The notes under the pieces were generated by a model. The model was not told the origin of the DNA. It did no database searches and saw nothing but the letters and a program-made list of their open reading frames with translations. A DNA stretch of 64,000 nucleotides from positions 62,001 to 126,000 of the forward strand of contig JBCBBJ010000001.1 in assembly GCA_038531745.1 (NCBI GenBank), given 5' to 3'. Numbering within the stretch: position 1 is the first letter of the stretch; each line of letters starts with the position of its first letter. A program made the translations under genes and the position numbers. The DNA comes from CALLPQ01 sp038531745. GTDB taxonomy: Bacteria > Pseudomonadota > Alphaproteobacteria > Caulobacterales > Parvularculaceae. Positions 57,849 to 64,000 of this stretch are shown here, one piece after another.

Positions 57849-57872
57849 GAAATGCGATAATGTAACATTTTT
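57849..57872 (-). promoter_or_regulatory. Candidate Zur box upstream of the zinc GTPase gene
   Basis: GAAATGCGATAATGTAACAT followed by TTTT is an imperfect palindrome. The minus strand reads AAAAATGTTACATTATCGCAT, with ATGTTACAT and ATGCGATA arms. This resembles the Zur consensus ATGTTATA-N2-ATAACAT, placed 38-61 bases before the GTPase start. COG0523 genes are common Zur targets. The remaining bases between it and rplK (57873-58163) contain ORFs on both strands without supporting features. Confidence 0.45.
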
Positions 57873-58163
57873 TGCGATGTGTCTGCCCCCCATTTATCGA
57901 GATCCCATTCATCCAGACACTAATAACGCATCGCCTCAGTGCACTGCAGGTGCCTGCGTTTCGAAAGCGATTGCTGTCATGGCGCTTGCAAAGCCATGCT
58001 GGCCTGTGTACATCCTCGCGCCTCGCGTGGAAGATGACGGTTCAAAGTCCATCTCCGTCATCCCACCACGCGCCTTCACGGTCGGTGTTTTTCTTTCGAG
58101 AACCTCGGCTTTGCGCAAAAAGCCTTACCCGGCGGGTAGGGCCTCAATGATTGAAGGTCAGAA

Positions 58164-58592
58164 ATGGCAAAGAAAATAACCGGGTACCTGAAACTTCAGG
58201 TGCCGGCTGGGTCTGCGACCCCGTCTCCCCCCATCGGCCCGGCCCTCGGCCAACGTGGTCTTAATATCATGGAATTCTGCAAGGCGTTTAATGCGGCGTC
58301 GCAGGAGATGGATAAGGGGATGCCAATCCCCACTGTCATCACCATTTATTCCGATAAGTCATTCACGTTCAAAACAAAAACGCCGCCTGCGTCGTTTCTG
58401 TTGAAGAAGGCGGCGGGTCTGCAAAAAGGCGGTCCGACGCCCGGGCGCGATGTTGCCGGTTCGGTCACCACGGCCCAGTGCCGGGAAATCGCCGAAATGA
58501 AAATGAAAGATCTGAACGCCAACGATCTCGACGCAGCAACCAAGATCATTGAGGGCTCAGCCCGCGCAATGGGCTTGCAGGTAGAGGGTTAA
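58164..58592 (+). CDS. rplK: 50S ribosomal protein L11
   Basis: The 142-residue GTPase-centre protein has the N-terminal domain KKITGYLKLQVPAGSATPSPPIGPALGQRGLN (key part PAGSATPSPPIGPALGQ) that contacts the stringent factor and thiostrepton. The rRNA-binding C-terminal domain (DLDAATKIIEGSARAMGLQV) binds helices 43-44. ATG 58164 follows a GAAGGTC-type site. It is followed after four bases by rplA. secE and nusG, usually upstream, are absent and replaced by the zinc GTPase gene on the other strand. Confidence 0.97.
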   Translation: MAKKITGYLKLQVPAGSATPSPPIGPALGQRGLNIMEFCKAFNAASQEMDKGMPIPTVITIYSDKSFTFKTKTPPASFLLKKAAGLQKGGPTPGRDVAGSVTTAQCREIAEMKMKDLNANDLDAATKIIEGSARAMGLQVEG

Positions 58593-58596
58593 TATC

Positions 58597-59289
58597 ATGG
58601 CGCTAGGAAAACGTATGAAGGCGGCACGCGCCGCGATTGATCCGGTGGCAAGTCACGGCGTGAAAGACGCGGTGAAACTCGTTAAAGAACACGCCAAGGC
58701 AAAGTTTGACGAATCCGTTGAAATTGCCATGAACCTGGGTGTTGACCCGCGTCACGCAGACCAGATGGTGCGCGGCGTTGCCAACCTGCCCCACGGCACC
58801 GGCAAGACGGTGCGGGTAGCTGTGTTCGCCAAAGACGCAAAAGCCGATGAGGCTAAAGCGGCCGGTGCGGATATTGTGGGGGCGGACGATCTCATGGAGA
58901 AAATTCAGGGCGGCTTTGCCGATTTCGACCGCGTGATCGCAACCCCAGACATGATGGCGGTTGTGGGCCGGTTGGGTAAGGTTCTGGGCCCGCGTGGCCT
59001 GATGCCAAATCCCAAAGTGGGTACCGTCACCCCCAATGTGACCAAAGCTATTGAAGATGCCAAAGGCGGCGCCGTCCAGTTCCGGGTGGAAAAAGCCGGG
59101 ATCATCCATGCCGGGATCGGCAAAGCGTCCTTTAATGAAGAACAGCTTGCGGAAAATGCCCAGGCTTTCATTGATGCGGTGATCAAAGCCAAGCCCAGCG
59201 GTGCCAAAGGCACCTTCATCAAAAAGATCGCCGTCAGCTCAACCATGGGCCCCGGCATCAAGGTCGATGTTGCCGCCGCATCAAGTTAA
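58597..59289 (+). CDS. rplA: 50S ribosomal protein L1
   Basis: The 230-residue L1 stalk protein binds 23S rRNA helices 76-78 and typically represses translation of its own mRNA. The pattern LGVDPRHADQMVRGVANLPHGTGK, LMPNPKVGTVTPNV, and TFIKKIAVSSTMGPGIKVD (cited as landmarks, central residues PRHADQ, MPNPKVG, SSTMGPG) is complete. It ends at a terminator 28 bases on, so rplK-rplA form a two-gene unit split from rplJ-rplL. Confidence 0.97.
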   Translation: MALGKRMKAARAAIDPVASHGVKDAVKLVKEHAKAKFDESVEIAMNLGVDPRHADQMVRGVANLPHGTGKTVRVAVFAKDAKADEAKAAGADIVGADDLMEKIQGGFADFDRVIATPDMMAVVGRLGKVLGPRGLMPNPKVGTVTPNVTKAIEDAKGGAVQFRVEKAGIIHAGIGKASFNEEQLAENAQAFIDAVIKAKPSGAKGTFIKKIAVSSTMGPGIKVDVAAASS

Positions 59290-59316
59290 GGGCTTACCCC
59301 ACCTGGACAAGTTGAT

Positions 59317-59349
59317 AAAAGCCGCTGGTTATCTCCAACGGCTTTTTTT
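59317..59349 (+). terminator. Rho-independent terminator after rplA
   Basis: AAAAGCCG, an inner TGG/CCA pairing across one mismatch and CGGCTTTTTTT form a stem-loop with a seven-base T run directly downstream of rplA. Confidence 0.85.
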
Positions 59350-59360
59350 CGTAGGCGAAG

Positions 59361-59389
59361 TTGAAAAAATTATCTCAAGATACTATTAT
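59361..59389 (+). promoter_or_regulatory. Sigma70-like promoter of the toxin-antitoxin operon
   Basis: TTGAAA (59361-59366) and TATTAT (59384-59389) are separated by exactly 17 bases. They lie 96 bases before the toxin start and just after the rplA terminator. An inverted repeat ATTAAA-ACG-TTTAAT (59399-59413) starts ten bases downstream of the -10 box, near the expected transcription start, where a repressor such as the antitoxin could bind. Confidence 0.6.
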
Positions 59390-59484
59390 CCTCATATTAT
59401 TAAAACGTTTAATTTCAACGCCGTGTTTTATGGCGTCCCCAATATTCGGCCGGATTTGGCCCCAGGGCATAAGAGGGCACTGAC

Positions 59485-59823
59485 ATGCCCAAAGATATTG
59501 TCGATATTGAATACACAAAAGAGTTTGAGAAATTCTGGTTGGCTCAGGCGGAGGAAACGCAAAATGATATTGCAGCCCATGTGACGATTTTAGAGGAACG
59601 GGGTACGCGGCTCGGATATCGCTATTCATCGAAAATCAACGGCTCGCGGCACCCGCAAATGCGGGAACTGCGGGTTCAATCAAAGGGAAGGCAGTGTCGG
59701 ATTTTCTATGCTGTTGATCCGAGACGCGCGGCCATTTTGCTCATCGGTGGCGATAAAACCGGTGACGATTGGTTTTTTCAAAAGTTTATACCTAAAGCGG
59801 ATCATCTGTATAGCGATCATTGA
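59485..59823 (+). CDS. RelE/HigB-family toxin (type II toxin-antitoxin)
   Basis: The 112-residue protein resembles Gp49/HigB-like RelE-superfamily mRNA interferases, which cut mRNA at the ribosome. Typical wording is YTKEFEKFWLAQAEETQNDI at the start, MRELRVQSKGRQCRIFYAVDP (with the basic residues of the active face) and AAILLIGGDKTGDDWFFQKFIPKAD at the end. The gene precedes the antitoxin, the HigBA order. AAGAGGG is seven bases before ATG 59485. The antitoxin follows after 25 bases. Confidence 0.88.
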   Translation: MPKDIVDIEYTKEFEKFWLAQAEETQNDIAAHVTILEERGTRLGYRYSSKINGSRHPQMRELRVQSKGRQCRIFYAVDPRRAAILLIGGDKTGDDWFFQKFIPKADHLYSDH

Positions 59824-59848
59824 GCAGAAATTGAAATGGAAATTAAAA

Positions 59849-60169
59849 ATGAGTACACGCAAACCGTTTAAGACTCCGACAAATGATGGGTCGCCTGACC
59901 GCAGGGCCCGTGTTCACCAGAAAACGGATATGCTGCGCGATAAAATGATGCTCGATGAATTGCGCCGAGCGTTATCGCTTACGCAAACTGAATTGGCCGA
60001 CCGTTTGTCTGTGACACAGTCTTCGGTAGCGCAAATGGAACAACGCCAGGACATATCCCTAAGCCATCTTCGCAAGGTTACCAAGGCCATGGGGGGAGAG
60101 TTGCGGGTTAGTGTGGTTTTCCCCGATAATGAGGTGCAATTGATCGGTTTGGGTAATCATGGGGATTGA
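59849..60169 (+). CDS. HigA-like XRE antitoxin
   Basis: The 106-residue protein has a basic N-terminal tail (MSTRKPFKTPTNDGSPDRRARVHQ) and a helix-turn-helix of the XRE family at about 45-95 (LSLTQTELADRLSVTQSSVAQ, MEQRQDISLSHLRKVTKAM). A short beta-rich end follows. It should neutralise the upstream toxin and repress the operon, possibly through the palindrome at 59399. ATG 59849 has GGA eight bases before it. A longer frame overlapping the toxin gene is rejected. Confidence 0.88.
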   Translation: MSTRKPFKTPTNDGSPDRRARVHQKTDMLRDKMMLDELRRALSLTQTELADRLSVTQSSVAQMEQRQDISLSHLRKVTKAMGGELRVSVVFPDNEVQLIGLGNHGD

Positions 60170-60196
60170 TCAATCACATTCCAAAATGGCAACCCC

Positions 60197-60772
60197 ATGA
60201 ACCCAATTGACGACTTAACAACTCTAGAACAAATTGACGCGTGGGTGTGGGACCAGTTTGTCCGTGCACCCCATGACCGGCAATCGACCTTCAAATGGCC
60301 TCTTCTATCCACGGTGGGAGAGGGGGGAGTACCGCAGGCGCGTATTGTTGTTCTGCGCGCCATTGATCGCGAGGCCCGACATGTTGATATTTATACGGAC
60401 GGCCGTAGCACGAAAGTAAAAGAGCTTTCTGAAAGCCCGCAAGCGGCTCTTACCTTTTTTGATCAGCGGCATTTGGTGCAAGTGCGCACGCGGGGGCGCG
60501 CAGCCCTTATTATTGATGGTGCCGAGCGTGACCGTGCGCTGGCCGCGCTCACTGTGCGCGGGCGCCGCGATTATGCCACCATTACCGCGCCTGGCTCTGC
60601 CCTGACGGAGCCGGGTGTCACCTATGAAGATCAGCTGGCTGACGATCATTTTTGTATCATCCGCCTGGCGATTGACATGATTGATTGGCTAAGCCTGAGC
60701 CGGTCGGGCCACCGGCGCGCCGTGTTCGACTATCGCCAATCGCCTATCGCGAGGGGGTGGCGCGTTCCTTAG
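60197..60772 (+). CDS. Pyridoxamine 5'-phosphate oxidase-like flavoprotein
   Basis: This 191-residue split-barrel protein of the PNPOx-like family is shorter than true PdxH (about 215). FMN-binding strand motifs are STFKWPLLSTVGEGGVPQARIVVLRAID (core GGVPQARIVVLR) and DIYTDGRSTKVKEL, with a C-terminal DMIDWLSLSRSGHRRAVFDY resembling the PNPOx end. Homologues of this size are often annotated general stress or Alr4036-type FMN-binding proteins. It may bind FMN without making PLP. It lies 27 bases after the antitoxin gene. Confidence 0.8.
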   Translation: MNPIDDLTTLEQIDAWVWDQFVRAPHDRQSTFKWPLLSTVGEGGVPQARIVVLRAIDREARHVDIYTDGRSTKVKELSESPQAALTFFDQRHLVQVRTRGRAALIIDGAERDRALAALTVRGRRDYATITAPGSALTEPGVTYEDQLADDHFCIIRLAIDMIDWLSLSRSGHRRAVFDYRQSPIARGWRVP

Positions 60773-60875
60773 GTCGGCGCGAAGCGAAGCGTGGCCCTGA
60801 GCAAAACCATAGCTGATGTCCGTTTTCGATGGTATGCTGCAACTATAGTGGCGAGAGAACATGAAGGAGACGACC

Positions 60876-63074
60876 ATGGGCACAAGTGATCAAGTGAGCC
60901 AACCGGTTCGAGCCAAGAGCAAACGCCGACTATTAAGGGTAGACGCATTGGCGCTTACCGGGTTGTTTGTAAGCGCAGGTGCAGTGCCCGTGTGGGCACC
61001 TTTTGCCGAAACGCTCACCCCCCGCGCTGCGGCGCAGGAAGCGGACAGCGCCAAGATTACCCTTGAGCATTATCTCGATTGGGAGCGGGCGGGTGCCCCA
61101 AAATTTTCTCCTGACGGCAATTCAATAATCTATACCCGGCGGCAGATTGATAAGTTCACGGACAAATGGTCGTCCGAGCTCTGGCAGATGGATGCCAATG
61201 GCGGGCGGCACCGGTTCCTCACTAAGGGTGCCAACGTGCAATGGGCGCCCACGGGCGACCGAATCGCGTTTGTGGCGCGCGAGGGCGACAAAGCGCAATT
61301 GAAAGTTCGCCATATGGATGCCGAAGGGGCCGTCTCGATTGTAACCCGTGACGCCATGGCGCCGATTGATTTTACCTGGGCGCCGGACGGTAAAACGCTC
61401 GCCTTTCGCGCCGAGGTGCCCATGGCACCAGATTTTAAGATCAATCTCCCCGCCAAACCCAAAGGCGCAAAATGGACCGCAGACCCCCTCGTGGTGGAGC
61501 GGCTGCATTATCGCGAGGACAGAGTTGGTAACAAGACCGGTTTTGACCATCTGTTTGTTGTGCCCGCCGATGGGGGCACGCCGCGCCAGATTACGATGGG
61601 CCGTTGGGATGTGGGCGCACGGTTTTCCGGCGTTGACGCCAGTGGGCGCTTGCAATTTATGCCCGGTGGTTCGGCGATTGTCTTTGATGGCGTCACTGAT
61701 CCCGATGCGGAGTTAAATGGTCTATCCTCGGCCATCCACCGGGTTGATGTGGCAAGTGGTACGATCACGCAACTGACAAAACAGGATGGTTTTTGGACCA
61801 GCCCTCTGGTCTCCCCTAAAGGGCGCTTCGTTGCCTATACGGGCTATGCGGCGGCGGCGGCGAACTATCCTCCGCAACAGGTACGCGTCATGCGCAGCGA
61901 CGGCGGCGATGACCGTGCACTGATCAATAATCTTGGCGCTGGGGCGCGGCTGATCGCCTGGGCCCCCGATGGACGCGGGCTATATTACAGCCTCGATAGC
62001 GAGGGAACCACCGATCTGTATTTTGTCAATTTGCAAGGGCGTAGCCGCCGGATTACCCGGGGCGACCATCGCTTTTCGGTTGCCTCTATCGCCGGTGGTA
62101 AGACAGGCGTGGGGGTTCTTTCCAGTCCCACGCTTACGCCCAATGTGGCAACTGTCTCTTTATCTAACGGCAAAATTACACCGCGTACGGATTTGAACGC
62201 GGATATTCTTACCGGGGTGACGTTGGGCGAAACGCGGGAGATTGCCTATACCTCCGCCGACGGTACGCCAGTGCAAGGCTGGTATGTTCTGCCGCCGGAT
62301 TATGAAGAGGGGAAGAAATATCCACTTGTTCTATCAATTCATGGTGGGCCCCATGCCATGTATGGGCTGAATTTCAATTACCGGTTCCAGGAATTTGCCG
62401 CCAACGGCTATGTTGTGCTTTTTACCAATCCGCGCGGGTCCACGGGCTATAGTGCCGCGTTTGCCAATGCCATTGACAATGCCTATCCGGGCCGCGCCGA
62501 TTATGAAGATCTCATGAGCGGTGTCGATGCGCTGATCGAAACGGGTCTGATCGATGACAAACGCATGTTCGTCACGGGGTGTTCCGGCGGCGGTGTTCTA
62601 ACCACGTGGGTCGTCACAAAAACTGACCGCTTCAACGCCGCAGCGGCATTGTGTCCGGTTACCAACTGGATTTCGTTTTCGGGGCAGGCGGATATTGGCC
62701 GCTGGACATTTGCACGCTTCCGCCCGTTTTATTGGGAAGACCCGACAAAATGGCTGGAACATTCGCCAATTATGTATGTGCAAAACGTCTCTACACCAAC
62801 CTTGTTAATGACAGGTGACAAGGATTTGCGCACGCCCATTGAGCAAGCTGAGGAATTCTACGCGGCCCTAAAACTGCGCGGTGTCCCCACGAAGCTGATT
62901 GCCATGCGCGGGGAATATCATGGCACCACGTCAATCCCCAGCAATATGCTCCGTACCCAGCTTTATTTGCGAAAATGGTTCGCCGATTATGGCGGTGTCC
63001 CGCTGGAGGCGGTAGATGATGATAAGTCCGCAAAAACCGCTGAAGCGCGGAAACAAGCTGATCCCGCGCCGTAA
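60876..63074 (+). CDS. Secreted S9 family serine peptidase (acylaminoacyl-peptidase/DPP-like)
   Basis: The protein of about 732 residues has an N-terminal signal (VDALALTGLFVSAGAVPVWA), a beta-propeller domain (about 60-450, with WAPDGK and FSPDGN repeats) and a C-terminal alpha/beta hydrolase. The nucleophile elbow is VTGCSGGG rather than the common GGSYGG, the catalytic Asp is in GDKDLRTP and His in RGEYHGT, and the oxyanion segment is SIHGGPHAMYG. Such enzymes trim peptides in the periplasm. ATG 60876 follows AAGGAG by six bases, and an ATG five codons earlier has none. Confidence 0.9.
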   Translation: MGTSDQVSQPVRAKSKRRLLRVDALALTGLFVSAGAVPVWAPFAETLTPRAAAQEADSAKITLEHYLDWERAGAPKFSPDGNSIIYTRRQIDKFTDKWSSELWQMDANGGRHRFLTKGANVQWAPTGDRIAFVAREGDKAQLKVRHMDAEGAVSIVTRDAMAPIDFTWAPDGKTLAFRAEVPMAPDFKINLPAKPKGAKWTADPLVVERLHYREDRVGNKTGFDHLFVVPADGGTPRQITMGRWDVGARFSGVDASGRLQFMPGGSAIVFDGVTDPDAELNGLSSAIHRVDVASGTITQLTKQDGFWTSPLVSPKGRFVAYTGYAAAAANYPPQQVRVMRSDGGDDRALINNLGAGARLIAWAPDGRGLYYSLDSEGTTDLYFVNLQGRSRRITRGDHRFSVASIAGGKTGVGVLSSPTLTPNVATVSLSNGKITPRTDLNADILTGVTLGETREIAYTSADGTPVQGWYVLPPDYEEGKKYPLVLSIHGGPHAMYGLNFNYRFQEFAANGYVVLFTNPRGSTGYSAAFANAIDNAYPGRADYEDLMSGVDALIETGLIDDKRMFVTGCSGGGVLTTWVVTKTDRFNAAAALCPVTNWISFSGQADIGRWTFARFRPFYWEDPTKWLEHSPIMYVQNVSTPTLLMTGDKDLRTPIEQAEEFYAALKLRGVPTKLIAMRGEYHGTTSIPSNMLRTQLYLRKWFADYGGVPLEAVDDDKSAKTAEARKQADPAP

Positions 63075-63231
63075 GGACATGAAGGTAAGTATCTGCCGAA
63101 AATCCGGTTTCATGGGCAAGCGTAACGACAATCTCCTCGGTGAGGTGTGCGTTACGCACTTTCCTGCTCGATGAATGATGGAAATAAGGCGGCTCAGTCA
63201 TAGAGCCCATATTCTATTGCCAGCAATCAAC

Positions 63232-63260
63232 GCCTCCCCGCGATCCTTTCGCGGGGTTCA
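63232..63260. repeat. Single hairpin related to repeat family 1, copy E
   Basis: GCCTCCCCGCGA-TCCT-TTCGCGGGG keeps only the CCCCGCGA/TCGCGGGG hairpin of the two-hairpin element, in the interval after the S9 peptidase gene. Confidence 0.5.
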
Positions 63261-63304
63261 GGCTGTCTGCCTGCCAAGGATGATTACGAGACCGAAATCA
63301 ACAC

Positions 63305-63538
63305 TTAGAAATTGGGTGTTACTTCCCCGGATGCCTGGCGTGCCGGTCTAGCGTTCGTCGCTGTTACATCAACCGCAATGGATGAGGACACTTGTCCTTG
63401 GACGGCAGCAACGGCGCCGCCCGAGGCGCGGGCCTCGAGACGGGCGGCCTTGAACCCGACTATGCTTGCCACCGTAACGATGGCAAAAGCCTGGACGGCG
63501 AGGGAGGAAAACGAAAAGAGGGCGCGTGTCGGTCGCAT
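63305..63538 (-). CDS. Possible small membrane protein, unrecognised
   Basis: The frame from ATG 63538 encodes 77 residues with one hydrophobic segment (LAVQAFAIVTVASIVGFKA) near the N-terminus and a low-complexity Ala/Ser/Val tail. A longer frame begins at 63676 with an Arg-rich segment. No ribosome binding site is clear, and an overlapping plus-strand frame (63312-63548) is equally open. It may be a single-span membrane or exported protein, but could be spurious. The remainder of the 645-base gap between the S9 gene and pgi holds no other candidate. Confidence 0.35.
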   Translation of the reverse strand: MRPTRALFSFSSLAVQAFAIVTVASIVGFKAARLEARASGGAVAAVQGQVSSSIAVDVTATNARPARQASGEVTPNF

Positions 63539-63719
63539 AAGATGTTGATAGAGCCGAAACCTTAAAAACCGCTTAGGGCGTACCGCTATTCCGGCAGGGC
63601 CACGTGATCTGGGGTCCCACAGCCCGCTGCCAGTGTGCGCGCCGGAGACAATTTTGGTGATGCACTCTGGCGGCAATTGGCGCTAAGACCGTTGCCACAG
63701 GTGAAGGAGCGCTACCGCC

Positions 63720-64000
63720 ATGACCCCCATCAATCAAACCGAGCCGTGGCAGGCATTGGACACGCTGGCGCGGGAGCATCGCGGCCAGTCAATCGCCAGC
63801 CTGTTTGAAGGGGACGCCGAACGCGTAGCTCTTTTTTCGCGTGAGGCTGCGGGGCTCTATCTTGATGGGTCAAAAAACCGGATCAGCCGCGCGGTACTGG
63901 ACCAGCTTTTTGCCCTGGCCGAGCGTGCCGGCGTGCCGGACGCAATCAAGGCCATGGTCAATGGAAACAAAATCAACGTGACCGAAGACCGGGCGGTGTT
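63720..64000 (+). CDS. pgi: Glucose-6-phosphate isomerase, N-terminal part (3' end cut by window)
   Basis: The 93 visible codons start MTPINQTEPWQALDTLAREH and contain LYLDGSKNRISRAVLDQLFALAE and GNKINVTEDRAV. The last is the signature of the N-terminal domain of Pgi (KINxTExRAVLH). The enzyme interconverts glucose 6-phosphate and fructose 6-phosphate. GAAGGAG (63703-63709) precedes ATG 63720. The gene runs off the window. Confidence 0.93.
   Translation, partial: MTPINQTEPWQALDTLAREHRGQSIASLFEGDAERVALFSREAAGLYLDGSKNRISRAVLDQLFALAERAGVPDAIKAMVNGNKINVTEDRAV

Noticed and set aside
57877..58179. ORF of 100 codons just before rplK
   Set aside because: It overlaps the rplK start, has a low-complexity product with no motif and lacks a ribosome binding site. 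An equally open frame lies on the other strand.

Overview
The window looks like a chromosomal segment of an alphaproteobacterium. The evidence is a full-length CtrA master regulator next to flagellar fliI/fliJ, a DUF1476 (F1-ATPase zeta-type) protein, an HpnN/HpnM-like pair, alphaproteobacterial forms of RpoB, RpoC and L7/L12, and intergenic hairpin repeats of a kind common in that class. The genus cannot be fixed from the sequence alone. The window opens inside a HlyC-like acyltransferase gene and closes inside pgi.

Layout. 1-3.4 kb: the end of an RTX acyltransferase-like gene and a long calcium-binding RTX repeat protein. 3.4-4.2 kb: no confident gene, with a possible decayed ORF. 4.3-9.5 kb: ctrA (minus strand), then fliI-fliJ, a TlyA-type rRNA methyltransferase and a TrmA/RlmD-type methyltransferase. 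9.6-12 kb: an unrecognised protein coupled to a RecD/Dda-like helicase (minus). 12.3-14.7 kb: a YqiJ-like and flotillin pair. 14.9-18.1 kb: a minus-strand pgsA, response regulator, histidine kinase operon and a flavin reductase. 18.3-21.3 kb: an SLC13/RCK permease and prs. 21.5-25.1 kb: hpnM- and hpnN-like genes (minus). 25.5-30.7 kb: an arginine succinyltransferase (AST) catabolic operon (M20 hydrolase, astA, astD, astB), then tRNA-Pro(GGG). 31-34 kb: a large secreted zinc metalloprotease. 34.6-45.2 kb: rplJ-rplL-rpoB-rpoC. 45.3-50 kb: eda, purC-purS-purQ, a DUF1476 protein and an SDR. 49.7-55.8 kb: mlaF-mlaE-alr (minus), a TraB/GumN-like protein and a Tat-exported amidase. 56.6-60.8 kb: a COG0523 zinc GTPase, rplK-rplA, a HigBA-type toxin-antitoxin pair and a PNPOx-like protein. 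60.9 kb to the end: an S9 peptidase and the start of pgi.

The most unusual spot is the 572-base spacer between rpoB and rpoC. It holds a frameshifted ORF whose repaired product resembles a ParB-like domain. Its stop overlaps, as GTGA, the start of an uncharacterised 92-residue ORF that has a good ribosome binding site. The normally contiguous rplKAJL-rpoBC block is also split: rplK-rplA lie about 13 kb downstream of rpoC, and neither end is followed by its usual partners (secE-nusG, rpsL-rpsG-fusA).

At least three families of dispersed intergenic palindromes are present: a two-hairpin element of about 110 bases, a 140-base long imperfect palindrome, and a hairpin built on ATCCTTCGAGACG. Other regulatory candidates are a Zur-like box upstream of the zinc GTPase gene, a sigma70-like promoter with an adjacent palindrome upstream of higBA, an inverted repeat with CtrA-like half sites upstream of ctrA, and a terminator or attenuator between rplL and rpoB.
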